Source: JAVBMJ01 sp031551275
Lineage (GTDB): Bacteria > Bacteroidota > Bacteroidia > Bacteroidales > Rikenellaceae
Assembly: GCA_031551275.1 (NCBI GenBank)
Contig: JAVBNX010000014.1
Span: forward strand, 62,001 to 126,000
Reading direction: 5' to 3'
DNA: 64,000 nt
Numbering within the stretch: the stretch's first letter is position 1; each line of letters opens with the position of its first letter. A program made the position numbers and the translations under genes. Under the pieces are notes generated by a model that saw nothing but the letters and a program-made list of their open reading frames with translations, was not told the DNA's origin and made no database searches. Positions 27,577-36,021 of the stretch are shown piece by piece.

Positions 27577-27594
27577 TTATTTACCGATGCAAAA
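27577..27594 (-). repeat. att copy forming the 3' end of mnmE
   Basis: Minus strand TTTTGCATCGGTAAATAA encodes the last residues FCIGK and the stop of mnmE. AT-ending codons (TTT, GGT) contrast with the displaced copy at 24674-24691. This fits an element-borne replacement tail. Confidence 0.75.
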
Positions 27595-29031
27595 ATTGGC
27601 AAAAATAGAGTCAAGCAGATCCGCCGTTGCAATCTCCCCCGTAACCAAGGAGATACTGGCCAGCGTGGAGCGAAGCTCCTGCGCGATCAGTTCGCCGGAT
27701 AGCTCATCGAGGCCTTCCCGTGCGCGTAGCAGCGAGGCGCGGGCTTGGGTAAGGGCTTCGTGGTGCCGGGCGTTGGTGACCACTACGCCTTCGCCTTCCA
27801 TCGGGTAGATCTTCTCGGCTGCGGACTCCAGGCGTTCGGTCAGTTGATCGAGGCCCGTTCCCGCGCGTGCGCTGAGCGTAACCACCGGAAGGGGATCCGG
27901 GCGGCCTCCGATTTGCAGGCCGTGGGCCAGCGCGACCCTTATGTTTTCCAGCGCTCCGGGTGTGGCCTTGTCGGTTTTGTTGACTACCAGCACGATCTCC
28001 CGATCGGCGGAAGAACCGGTCGTGTCGGCCAGTTCCCCGAGGGCGGCCTCGACGGTTTTGCGTAAGTGCGCGGCCGTTTTCATGGGGCACTCGCCGGAGA
28101 GGGGATTCAGGGCGTCTGCGTCGGCCATGACCAGGATGATCCGGGCTTTGCGGGCCGAGTCGCGGGTGCGCTCCATGCCCATCTGCTCCAGGCGGTCGTC
28201 GCTTTGGCGCAGCCCGGCTGTGTCGATCATCCGGAAGTGGTGCGCGCCGAGCGTGAGGGGCTCCTCGATCGTGTCGCGCGTGGTCCCCGCGATCTCGGAG
28301 ACCATGGCGCGCTCCTCGCGCAGCAGGGCGTTCAGCAGGGTCGACTTGCCGACATTGGGCTCTCCCACGATCGCCACGCCGATGCCGCTCTTGATCGCGT
28401 TGCCTGCCTCGAAAGAGGCCTCCAACGAGCCTATGTGGGCGATAAGGCGATCCATCAAGGCCCGCAGTCGGGCGCGGTCGGCGAACTCGACGTCCTCTTC
28501 GCCGAAGTCGAGTTCGAGCTCGAGCAGCGACAGCAATTCGATCAACTCAGCCCTCAGCGCGGAGAATTCGGCGGAGTAGCCTCCCCGCATCTGCTCGATG
28601 GCCAGCTTGTGGGACGCGCGGTCGCGCGACGAGATCAGCTCGGCCACCGCTTCCGCCTGGCTCAGGTCCATCTTGCCTGCCAGGAAGGCGCGCATCGTGA
28701 ACTCGCCGGGCGTGGCCATGCGCGCTCCCGCGTTGAGCAGCAGGGCGATGATGCGCCTTTCGATGTAGGGCGATGCGTGGCAACTGATCTCGACCATGTC
28801 TTCGCCCGTGTAGGATCTCGGTGCCCGGAACAAGGAGGCGATCACCTCGTCGACCAACTTACCCCCGTCCATAATGCGGCCGAAATGGAGCGTGTAACCC
28901 TGCTGGTCCGCCAGCTTTCCGCCGCCCGCACGGCAAAATACCGCGTCGGCGACAGCGATCGCCTGCGGCCCGCTGAGCCGCAGAACCGATAGGGCGCCTC
29001 CCGAACCGGAGGCTTTGGCGAGGATGGTCAC
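27577..29031 (-). CDS. mnmE: tRNA modification GTPase MnmE
   Basis: 484-residue GTPase that, with MnmG, installs the (carboxymethyl)aminomethyl group on U34 of tRNAs. The N-terminal domain (ALSVLRLSG), central helical region, G domain (GEPNVGKS near residue 225, EIAGTTRDTIEE, DTAGLR, NKTD) and the C-terminal catalytic Cys motif FCIGK are all present. It starts with GTG at 29031, two bases after the stop of the transglycosylase gene; no upstream ATG exists in frame. The first conserved residues (TILAKASGSGG) follow the GTG directly. The 3' end is the duplicated att sequence of the neighbouring island, so the gene was preserved by the integration. Confidence 0.95.
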   Translation of the reverse strand: MTILAKASGSGGALSVLRLSGPQAIAVADAVFCRAGGGKLADQQGYTLHFGRIMDGGKLVDEVIASLFRAPRSYTGEDMVEISCHASPYIERRIIALLLNAGARMATPGEFTMRAFLAGKMDLSQAEAVAELISSRDRASHKLAIEQMRGGYSAEFSALRAELIELLSLLELELDFGEEDVEFADRARLRALMDRLIAHIGSLEASFEAGNAIKSGIGVAIVGEPNVGKSTLLNALLREERAMVSEIAGTTRDTIEEPLTLGAHHFRMIDTAGLRQSDDRLEQMGMERTRDSARKARIILVMADADALNPLSGECPMKTAAHLRKTVEAALGELADTTGSSADREIVLVVNKTDKATPGALENIRVALAHGLQIGGRPDPLPVVTLSARAGTGLDQLTERLESAAEKIYPMEGEGVVVTNARHHEALTQARASLLRAREGLDELSGELIAQELRSTLASISLVTGEIATADLLDSIFANFCIGK

Positions 29032-29033
29032 GG

Positions 29034-30293
29034 CTACTGATAAATCTCCAGACGCTGTCCCACAGAGAGTTTATTCGCGCTTTTGAGGTTGTTCCACTTC
29101 ATGATCTGCGAGACCGTCACGCCGTACTTCCGGGCGATCGAGCCCAACACCTCGCCGCTCTTGACGCGGTGGGTGATCGAGCTGATCTGGAACTGCTGTG
29201 CGCGCACCTCGCCGCTGCCGGCCGGTTTGATGTACTGGGCCAGGTAGACCGTGTCCTTGGCCTCGATCACGGCCTGCTGCTCGATATAGCGCAGGGCGTC
29301 GCGGCCGGGCAACACCAGCGAGTATTTTTTGTCCAGCGCGGGGATGATGTCCATCTTGTACTGGGGGTTGAGCGCGCGCAGGGTCTCGATGGGCAGCTCC
29401 AGCGTGGAGGCGATCTGCTCGAAGTGGGTCAGCCGGGAGATCGTTACCGTGTCGACGGCCAGCGGGAGCGGCGCGGGGCGCGGTTCGAGGCCGTGCTGTC
29501 GGTAGTAGGTGTAGGCGTAGGTCGCCGCCACGAAGGAGGGGACGTAGCCGCGCGTCTCGCGGGGCAAAAACTCGTAGATGTCCCAGAAGGTCTTGGCGTT
29601 GCCGCCCGCGCGCTTCATCGCCTTGTTCACGTTGCCGGGCCCGCAGTTGTAGGCGGCAAGGGCCAGGGTCCAGTCCTTATAGACATTATAGAGCTCCTTG
29701 AGCATCCGGCAGGCGGCGGCGGTCGCGGCGACCGGGTCGCGTCTCTGGTCGACGAACGAGGTAACCTCCAACCCGTAGAGCTTGCCGGTCGAGGGCATGA
29801 ATTGCCACAACCCCGCGGCCCCGGCCCTGGATACGGCGGTCGGGGTCAGCGCCGACTCGATCACGGGCAGCATCCTCAGCTCGACGGGCAGGCCGGTGCG
29901 GATCAGCTCGTCCTCGATCATGGGGAAGTAGCATTGGGCGCGGCCGAGCACCAACCTCACGGTCTCCTTGCGCGACTGGGTGTAGACCACCAGGTAACGC
30001 TTGACGATGTCGTTGAACGGCAGCGCGATGGGCGACAAAATGGCCTTCAGCCTGGCCGCGTAGATCGAATCGGGCAGGGCCTGCGAGAGGTCCACCGACG
30101 CGCTGTCGATGTTGACCATGTCGGTAAAGAAGGCGTCGAAGAAGCTCTGGTTGGCGCGGCTGTCGCGTTGCCACATCAGCGAATCGTAGAGCTCGGGGCG
30201 GTAGGCGTCCAGTCCCCGGTCGTCGGAAACGGGATCTGCCCACGCAAAGCAGGGAGCCAACAGGCCCAACAGCAAAATCTGAACTTTTTTCAT
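29034..30293 (-). CDS. MltD-like lytic transglycosylase with LysM
   Basis: 419-residue exported enzyme (signal MKKVQILLLGLLAPCFAWA). The SLT domain spans about residues 125-250, with the catalytic Glu in PVIESALTPTAV, the AGAAGLWQFMPSTGKLYGL motif and LALAAYNCGPGNVNKA. One LysM domain (HRVKSGEVLGSIARKYGVTVSQIMKWNNL) lies at the C-terminus and binds peptidoglycan. It cleaves glycan strands to 1,6-anhydro products. The gene sits in a tight minus-strand operon: upstream DUF5683 begins at the very next base and mnmE follows by 2 bases. Confidence 0.94.
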   Translation of the reverse strand: MKKVQILLLGLLAPCFAWADPVSDDRGLDAYRPELYDSLMWQRDSRANQSFFDAFFTDMVNIDSASVDLSQALPDSIYAARLKAILSPIALPFNDIVKRYLVVYTQSRKETVRLVLGRAQCYFPMIEDELIRTGLPVELRMLPVIESALTPTAVSRAGAAGLWQFMPSTGKLYGLEVTSFVDQRRDPVAATAAACRMLKELYNVYKDWTLALAAYNCGPGNVNKAMKRAGGNAKTFWDIYEFLPRETRGYVPSFVAATYAYTYYRQHGLEPRPAPLPLAVDTVTISRLTHFEQIASTLELPIETLRALNPQYKMDIIPALDKKYSLVLPGRDALRYIEQQAVIEAKDTVYLAQYIKPAGSGEVRAQQFQISSITHRVKSGEVLGSIARKYGVTVSQIMKWNNLKSANKLSVGQRLEIYQ

Positions 30294-31469
30294 CTAAAAT
30301 GTTATTCTTAAAGCCACGCCGAAGGTGCTCTTCGACTGGCCGTTCATGGCGTAAAGGGGTGCGGCGTAGGGCTGGAGCGTCATCTTCATGCTCAGATCGT
30401 CGCTTACGTCGTAATCCTTGAGGTGTGCGTCGACGTGTGCGTCGACCAGGTTGAGAAGGTATGCCAGGCCCAGCAAAATGATCGAAAAGTCGCGGTCGCG
30501 CCGGTATCCGTTCTTCAGGGTCCGCAGGTAGTCGGGTGTGATTCCGCTCCGGCCGTAGAACTCGCTGTGCGTGTCGGGGTCGTCGTCGGTATCGAGCGAG
30601 TAGGCCAGCTTGAAGCGGTTGTAGTTCCTCGCGTTGAAGTCAAGCACGTAGCCCAGGGTGGCGAACGCGCCCAAAACGATGGGCACTTTCCAGTAGCTTT
30701 TGTTGTACAGCTGTCCCGCGCCGGGGCAGATCGTGGAGAGGGTGGTGGCCTTTTTCACCGAGTTGGTGTAGCCCTCGTAGTTGATCGCGGCGTCGCCGAT
30801 AAAGTAGATCCAAGTCGCCGCCGTGGTAATAAAGAAGATCTGCCGGTAGGTGTTGTGGCGGATCATCGGCCCCTGGATCGGGTCGAGCTGCGCGCGGTCG
30901 GTAATACCCTGGTTCAACAGGGCGTCGGACTGCTTTTTGTAGTCTTTGTATATCTTGTTCTGGTGGATGCCCAGGGCGAGCGAGCCCCCGATGATGCCGT
31001 ATGCGACGGGGACTTTCCAGGTCTGGTCGTTGTACAGCTGGCCGAAGCCGGGCAGCACGGCCGTCAGGGCGCAGACGTTGGAGATGGAGATCGAGTCGCG
31101 GAAGTACCGGTTGTGGCGTATGCCGCTCGCGCGCTTGACCGAGTCCTCGTACTGGCGCATCTGCTTTTTGGTCAGCACATGGGCCAGCGAGTCGATTACG
31201 CGCAGGGAGTCGGCCCTAAGCAAAGAGTCGCGCGTGTGCATGACCAGCAGCATGCTGTCGCTGGGAAGCTCGGGCACGACCACCACCTTTTTGCCGCCCG
31301 AGATGTGGATGGGCTGCATGTCGTTCACACGGGGGATCGCTGCGATCGAATCCTTGCTCAGCTTGGCCCGTTTGGGCATTTTGGCCGCCTGCGCGTCGAA
31401 GGTCGAAAAGAGCAGCGCCGCTAAGAAAAGCAGCGCTAAGATCCGGCCTATACGCAAGCTGAAACCCAT
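30294..31469 (-). CDS. DUF5683 membrane protein
   Basis: 391-residue protein of the DUF5683 family, almost always found beside parB in Bacteroidota. A signal peptide (ALLFLAALLFSTFDAQA) precedes a charged periplasmic segment. An internally duplicated membrane unit follows, each copy carrying PGxGQLYN...WKVP (LPGFGQLYNDQTWKVP near residue 140 and CPGAGQLYNKSYWKVP near 248). The C-terminus (YAAPLYAMNGQSKSTFGVALRITF) looks like an outer-membrane-type strand ending in Phe. Function unknown. Position between a chromosome-partitioning gene and a cell-wall enzyme suggests a link to growth or division. Confidence 0.9.
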   Translation of the reverse strand: MGFSLRIGRILALLFLAALLFSTFDAQAAKMPKRAKLSKDSIAAIPRVNDMQPIHISGGKKVVVVPELPSDSMLLVMHTRDSLLRADSLRVIDSLAHVLTKKQMRQYEDSVKRASGIRHNRYFRDSISISNVCALTAVLPGFGQLYNDQTWKVPVAYGIIGGSLALGIHQNKIYKDYKKQSDALLNQGITDRAQLDPIQGPMIRHNTYRQIFFITTAATWIYFIGDAAINYEGYTNSVKKATTLSTICPGAGQLYNKSYWKVPIVLGAFATLGYVLDFNARNYNRFKLAYSLDTDDDPDTHSEFYGRSGITPDYLRTLKNGYRRDRDFSIILLGLAYLLNLVDAHVDAHLKDYDVSDDLSMKMTLQPYAAPLYAMNGQSKSTFGVALRITF

Positions 31470-32336
31470 TTACCTGCCGAGTTTTTCTACGAAGGCGTCG
31501 ATGTCGGCGTCGGTCGAAAAACCGATCACGATCTTGCCGCCGCCCTTTTTGTCCTTCTTGATACTGATATCCTGCGAGAAGATCCGCTCCAACTGCTCGA
31601 CCAGGCGTGTGTAGCTGGCGGGAAACTCCTCTTCGGGGTGGGGCGAGGGTTTGGGCTTGTCCCAGTTGCGCGCCAGCTCCTCGGTCTGGCGCACGGAGAG
31701 GCCCTTTTTGAGCGTCCTGCGCAGCAGTTTGAGCTGGGCGGCGGGCTCCTCTACCGAGGCCAGGGCCTTGGCGTGCCCCATCGAGATCAGATCCTCGCGC
31801 AGGGCGAGCTGGATCTCGGGCGGGAGTTTGATCAGGCGCATGTAGTTGGCCACCGTCGAGCGCTTCTTGCCCACGCGGGAAGCCAGCGCGTCCTGGGTCA
31901 GTCCGCACTCGTCGATCAACCGTTGCAGGCTCATGGCCACCTCCATCGCGTTGAGGTCCTCGCGCTGGATGTTCTCGACCAGGGCCATCTCGTAGAGGTT
32001 CTGGTCGTCCGCCTGGCGGATGTAGGCGGGAATGGTCTCCGCTCCGGCCAGGCGGGATGCGCGCCAGCGGCGTTCCCCGCTGATGAGCACATAATTCTCG
32101 CCGTCCCTGCGCAGGGTAACGGGCTGGATCACACCCAACGTGCGGATCGAGTCGGCCAACTCCTCCAACGCCGCCTCGTCGAAGCGGACACGGGGCTGTC
32201 CGGGGTTGGGGGTGATCAGATCCAGGGCCACCTCCTCCATCACGCTCGAGGTGCGTTTGGAGGGCATGACTGTTCCTTCGATTTCGAAAATCGCGCCCAG
32301 ACCGCGGCCCAGGCCTTTATTTTTACTCGCGTTCAT
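31470..32336 (-). CDS. parB: Chromosome partitioning protein ParB
   Basis: 288-residue ParB/Spo0J protein. The N-terminal CTP-binding domain includes ITPNPGQPRVRFDEAALEELADSI and the GERRWRASRLAG motif. It is followed by a helix-turn-helix (LTQDALASRVGKKRSTVANYMRLIKL) and a C-terminal dimerisation region with a KKDKKGGGKIVIGF segment. It loads on parS sites near the origin and works with ParA. Only 1 base separates its start from the parA stop. No parS consensus was recognised in the window. Confidence 0.96.
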   Translation of the reverse strand: MNASKNKGLGRGLGAIFEIEGTVMPSKRTSSVMEEVALDLITPNPGQPRVRFDEAALEELADSIRTLGVIQPVTLRRDGENYVLISGERRWRASRLAGAETIPAYIRQADDQNLYEMALVENIQREDLNAMEVAMSLQRLIDECGLTQDALASRVGKKRSTVANYMRLIKLPPEIQLALREDLISMGHAKALASVEEPAAQLKLLRRTLKKGLSVRQTEELARNWDKPKPSPHPEEEFPASYTRLVEQLERIFSQDISIKKDKKGGGKIVIGFSTDADIDAFVEKLGR

Positions 32337-32337
32337 C

Positions 32338-33102
32338 TTATCTTTTTTCTACTCGTTGGACCAACTCTTTGGCCAGGTTCAGATAGGCGTTGCTTCCTGC
32401 CGAGGCCGCGTCGTGCAGCAAAACGGGCTTGCCGTAGCTGGGGGCCTCGGAGAGGCGGATGTTGCGCCCCACGACCGTCTCGAAGGCCAGACGGCCGAAG
32501 TGCTCCCTGACCTCCTGGACCACCTGGTTGGAGAGGCGCGTGCGGGCGTACATGGTCAGCAAAAAGCCCTCGATCTCCAATGCGGGATTGAGCTTGGCCT
32601 GGACCATCTTGATCGTGTTCAACAGCTTGCCCAGCCCTTCCAAAGCGAAATATTCGCATTGCACGGGGATCAGCACCGAGTCGGCGGCGATCAACGCGTT
32701 GACCGTCACGAAACCCAGCGAGGGGGAGCAGTCGATCAGGATGTAGTCGTATTGCGCCTTAAGGGGCTCCAGCAGCCTGCGCATGCGGAAGTGGCCGCCC
32801 TCCAGGTTAGGCAATTCGGTGTCTGCGCCCACCAGGTCGATGCTCGACGCGAACACATCCAGCCCCTTGACATCTTCCAGGCTTCGGATCGCCTCCTGCG
32901 CTTCCAGGCCGTTTATCAAACAGTCGTAAATGCTCGCGCCGTTGTGTTCGAGGCCCAGCCCGGAGGTCGCGTTGGCCTGCGGGTCGGCGTCGACCAGAAG
33001 GACCTTGCGGCCCATAACTGCAAGGCTCGCAGCCAGGTTGATCGCTGTGGTGGTTTTCCCCACGCCGCCCTTTTGGTTGGCGAGGGCTATGATTTTGCCC
33101 AT
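32338..33102 (-). CDS. parA: Chromosome partitioning ATPase ParA/Soj
   Basis: 254-residue ParA-type ATPase. The deviant Walker A KGGVGKTT lies at residues 11-18. It is followed by LLVDADPQANATSGLG, YDYILIDCSPSLG (Walker B) and VLIPVQCEYFALEGL. It drives segregation of the ParB-parS complex. The start at 33102 is the only one that begins directly before IIALANQKGGVGKT; the long frame extending through argF is not coding. It is divergent from argF with 81 bases between them. Confidence 0.96.
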   Translation of the reverse strand: MGKIIALANQKGGVGKTTTAINLAASLAVMGRKVLLVDADPQANATSGLGLEHNGASIYDCLINGLEAQEAIRSLEDVKGLDVFASSIDLVGADTELPNLEGGHFRMRRLLEPLKAQYDYILIDCSPSLGFVTVNALIAADSVLIPVQCEYFALEGLGKLLNTIKMVQAKLNPALEIEGFLLTMYARTRLSNQVVQEVREHFGRLAFETVVGRNIRLSEAPSYGKPVLLHDAASAGSNAYLNLAKELVQRVEKR

Positions 33103-33171
33103 AAAGTCTCCGTTTATCCGGGCAATATTACGCAAAATTCTCCGGATTTTAAATTTTCGGGCGGCATTTAT

Positions 33172-33179
33172 TACCTTTA
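33172..33179 (+). promoter_or_regulatory. Weak -7 box for argF
   Basis: TACCTTTA matches TAnnTTTG at all but the last base and lies 4 bases before the ATG at 33184. Confidence 0.35.
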
Positions 33180-33183
33180 CACC

Positions 33184-34188
33184 ATGAAAACGATCAAGGG
33201 ACGCAGTTTTTTGAAACTCTCCGATTTTACCCCGCAAGAGGTGTCCGGCCTGCTGGATCTGGCCTCGGCGCTGAAGGCTGAAAAAAAGGAGCGTCGCGAA
33301 CGGCAGAGACTCCAAGGGATGAACTTCGCGCTGGTTTTCGAAAAGGACTCCACGCGCACACGTTGCGCCTTCGAGGTGGCCGCCTTCGACCAGGGGGCGC
33401 GGGTGACGTATTTGGGCCCCACAGGCTCGCAGATGGGCAAAAAGGAGTCCGCCGCCGACACCGCCAAAGTCCTTGGGCGCATGTACGACGCGATCGGCTA
33501 CCGGGGCTACGGGCAGCGGATCGTCGAGGAGCTGGCCCTCCACGCCGGGGTCCCCGTCTGGAACGGCCTGACCACCGAGTCCCACCCCACGCAGGCGCTG
33601 GCGGACCTTTTGACCATCCGGGAGCACAGCGATAAACCCCTGAATGAGGTAAAGATCTGCTTCGTCGGCGACGCCCAGAACAACGTGGCCTGCTCGCTGA
33701 TGGCCGCCGCCGCACTGATGGGGATGGATTTCCGGGCGGTATGCCCCAAGGAGTGCGCGCCCGGAGCGGAATTGGTAAGCTGGTGCCGGGATACGGCGGC
33801 AAAAACAGGCGCAAAGATCTCCATCACCGAAAACATACAGCAAGGCGTCAAAGGCTGCGATTTCGTCTACACCGACGTCTGGGTCTCGATGGGCGAGCCC
33901 GACGCGGTCTGGCAGCAGCGCATCGAACTGCTCACCCCCTACCGGGTCGACGCGGCGTTGATGGCTGCCACGGGCAACCCGGAGGCGAAATTCCTCCACT
34001 GCCTGCCCGCCTTCCACGACACAAAAACGACCGTCGGCAAGCAGATCGGCGAGAAATTCGGACTCGACTGCATGGAGGTCGCCGACGAGGTCTTCCTCTC
34101 CCCGGCGTCCCTCGTTTTCGACCAGGCGGAGAACAGGCTGCACACCATCAAGGCGGTCATGGCCGCCACCCTTTGCGATGAGGTTTGA
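33184..34188 (+). CDS. argF: Ornithine carbamoyltransferase
   Basis: 334-residue carbamoyltransferase that makes citrulline from ornithine and carbamoyl phosphate. Carbamoyl-phosphate site STRTR is at residues 56-60 and HPTQ at 134-137. The ornithine loop DVWVSMGEPD has SMG at 235-237 and the catalytic HCLPAFHD is at 272-279. These are motifs of true ornithine transcarbamylases, close to E. coli ArgF and catabolic ArcB. They are unlike the N-acetyl/N-succinyl-ornithine enzymes described for several Bacteroidota. No arc or arg neighbours are present, so biosynthetic versus catabolic use is open. It overlaps the next gene by 11 bases. Confidence 0.93.
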   Translation: MKTIKGRSFLKLSDFTPQEVSGLLDLASALKAEKKERRERQRLQGMNFALVFEKDSTRTRCAFEVAAFDQGARVTYLGPTGSQMGKKESAADTAKVLGRMYDAIGYRGYGQRIVEELALHAGVPVWNGLTTESHPTQALADLLTIREHSDKPLNEVKICFVGDAQNNVACSLMAAAALMGMDFRAVCPKECAPGAELVSWCRDTAAKTGAKISITENIQQGVKGCDFVYTDVWVSMGEPDAVWQQRIELLTPYRVDAALMAATGNPEAKFLHCLPAFHDTKTTVGKQIGEKFGLDCMEVADEVFLSPASLVFDQAENRLHTIKAVMAATLCDEV

Positions 34189-34972
34189 TCCCAATACGGA
34201 CGGCGCCTACCCGGGCTGGGGCGACCTGATGGTCGTGCTGATCGCCTTTTTCGCCTCGCTTCTGCCCGCGCAACTCTTCGTGACCTACATCAAACCCGCC
34301 GACGTGGGGGTCTTTTTAGGCTATATCGCCCATTTCGGGCTTGCGATCGCCTTTGTGCTCTGGTATATGCGGATGCGGGGCGAACCCAAACCCGACATCG
34401 GGCTTTCGTTGCATGGAGCGGTGTGGGGCCCGGCGGTGTGGGGATTTATCGCCATGGCGGGGGCCTCGGTCGTGATCGAGCCTTTGCTGCTGCTCTTCCC
34501 CAAACGCTATTTCGACGTCTTGAGCGAGGTCTCCAACCTGGGGGTCTGGGTAAGCGTGTCGGCCGTGGCGCTGGCCCCGTTTTGCGAGGAGGTCCTCTTC
34601 CGGGGACTGATACAGGGCCCGATGGCCAAAAGGTTCGGCACGCGCACGGCGATCGTATGCTCGGCCGTCGCCTTCGGGCTTGCCCACGGCGTGCCCCCGC
34701 AGGCGGCCAACGCCATGGTGATGGGGCTGATCCTGGGCTACGTCTACTCCCGGTCGGGGTCGATCTGGCCCGCGGTGGCGATCCACCTGGCCAACAATTT
34801 GATCTCGTTCATCCAGTCCGAGGCCTCGCAGGGCTTCGTCCCCGTGAGGGACTTATTCCCCGATCAGAGAATTTATTGGGCGGTATTCGCCCTGGCTGTG
34901 GTTGTAAGCGGCTTGGCGATCAGAAAATTAGCGACCTATCCCGAAACGGTAATTGGCCGAGAGCAAGGCTGA
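34178..34972 (+). CDS. CPBP-family intramembrane metalloprotease
   Basis: 264-residue polytopic membrane protein of the CPBP/Abi family. The signature EExxxR appears as CEEVLFRGLIQGPM. The second motif with a conserved His is FGLAHGV, and the third is AVAIHLANN. Seven or eight membrane helices are visible. It is a putative glutamic-type intramembrane protease of the Rce1-like clan. It starts within argF (11-base overlap), so translation is coupled. Its 3' end overlaps the convergent outer-membrane gene by 45 bases. Confidence 0.9.
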   Translation: MRFDPNTDGAYPGWGDLMVVLIAFFASLLPAQLFVTYIKPADVGVFLGYIAHFGLAIAFVLWYMRMRGEPKPDIGLSLHGAVWGPAVWGFIAMAGASVVIEPLLLLFPKRYFDVLSEVSNLGVWVSVSAVALAPFCEEVLFRGLIQGPMAKRFGTRTAIVCSAVAFGLAHGVPPQAANAMVMGLILGYVYSRSGSIWPAVAIHLANNLISFIQSEASQGFVPVRDLFPDQRIYWAVFALAVVVSGLAIRKLATYPETVIGREQG

Positions 34973-35962
34973 CGCCCTGCCGCCCAGAAAGTTGTACTCG
35001 GTGCGGAACTGCCAGCGGCGGTCGAGCTGGAACTGCGCCCCGATGATCATCGACCAGTTGTGCGACGGGCGTTTGCTGAGCGAATAGTTGATGATATCGC
35101 CCTGGTTCTTGTCCGTGAAGTTGGCGACCACCTTGTCGGCCAGTTGCTTTTCCAGCGGGCCGAGGTTCTGGTACCAGGTCTGGTTGGTGTAGTTCTGTCC
35201 CATATCGGGGGCCACGTCGGAGAGCGCCATCGAGCCGCGCGTCGTGTTGTTCAAAAAACTTCGCGCGGCCCCGGTCCAGACGACCAGGTTGTGCTGCGGT
35301 TTTTTCAGGTGCAGGACGTACCCCGCCCGGAAGGAGAGGTTCAACGCGTTGTTGCTGTTTTCCAGCTTTTTGAAGTGCGTCCACACGCAGTTGAAGTCCG
35401 CCGATCCGAACCAGGAGTGAATCCCCCCCATCAGCATGCCACCCACCCCGTAGACCTGGCCGCTGAACTTGGCCTGGGTCGAGAAATCGACGGGTTGTCC
35501 CGCGATCGTGCCGATGTCGACGTTGGTGGTGGCCCACGCCTGCCCCACGATGCCGTAGACGTCGAAAAAGGGCAATATCCAGAGGTCCGCCCTCGCGTTG
35601 ACGTTGTAGATGTTGGCCCTCACACGGCTGAAACCCACCACCTGGTCCAGGTCCAGGGGACCCAGCACGTCGGCGCCCGAAGCGTCGGTAATGCCGACGG
35701 TCAAATCGCTTACCGTCACGTCCTGCCGCCCCAGAAAGCTGTTGACCATGATGCCCATCGGGTAGGGCAGCAAGAAGCCTTTCTTGCTGGCCCGTGCCCC
35801 GAGGATGGGAAAAATGTAGGGGTATTCCGATGTTTTGAGGCTGTCGAGCTTCTCGGCGTCCTGTTTTTCAGTGACTTTAACGCCCGCGCCGAACTGCGCG
35901 AAGGCTGAGTCGAGTATAAAAACACTGGCTAAGAGTGCGATAAGGGTTTTTGTCCGGATCAT
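34928..35962 (-). CDS. Outer-membrane beta-barrel protein, unknown function
   Basis: 344-residue exported protein (signal MIRTKTLIALLASVFILDSAFAQ, start at 35962 chosen for this reason). The mature part has alternating hydrophobic strands and aromatic girdle residues. It ends in SALLSANYRFGIGR, typical of outer-membrane barrels even though the last residue is not Phe. A stretch NVNARADLWILPFFDVYGIVGQAW resembles barrels that work as TPR-independent porins, but no named family is recognised. Its 3' end overlaps the convergent CPBP gene by 45 bases. Confidence 0.75.
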   Translation of the reverse strand: MIRTKTLIALLASVFILDSAFAQFGAGVKVTEKQDAEKLDSLKTSEYPYIFPILGARASKKGFLLPYPMGIMVNSFLGRQDVTVSDLTVGITDASGADVLGPLDLDQVVGFSRVRANIYNVNARADLWILPFFDVYGIVGQAWATTNVDIGTIAGQPVDFSTQAKFSGQVYGVGGMLMGGIHSWFGSADFNCVWTHFKKLENSNNALNLSFRAGYVLHLKKPQHNLVVWTGAARSFLNNTTRGSMALSDVAPDMGQNYTNQTWYQNLGPLEKQLADKVVANFTDKNQGDIINYSLSKRPSHNWSMIIGAQFQLDRRWQFRTEYNFLGGRASALLSANYRFGIGR

Positions 35963-36021
35963 GATGCCGCATTTTAACAATTCGCTAAAATGCAATGCAA
36001 AAACCGGACCTCAATTCGAGG

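Larger units (their letters stand above)
24674..27594. mobile_element. AIPR/Fic island integrated at the 3' end of mnmE
   Basis: About 2.9 kb bounded by direct copies of the last 18 bases of mnmE (24674-24691 and 27577-27594; 16 of 18 identical; each encodes FCIGK and a stop). Inside lie an AT-rich AIPR gene and a Fic gene, and nothing else. Duplication of a target-gene 3' end is the footprint of tyrosine-recombinase integration. SGI1-family islands use the same site (trmE/mnmE 3' end). No integrase is present, so the element is a remnant or is moved by an enzyme encoded elsewhere. Confidence 0.75.

Noticed and set aside
33103..34194. Extension of the parA frame through the argF region on the minus strand
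   Set aside because: The ParA P-loop begins at residue 11 from 33102; the upstream part is antisense to argF and resembles nothing.
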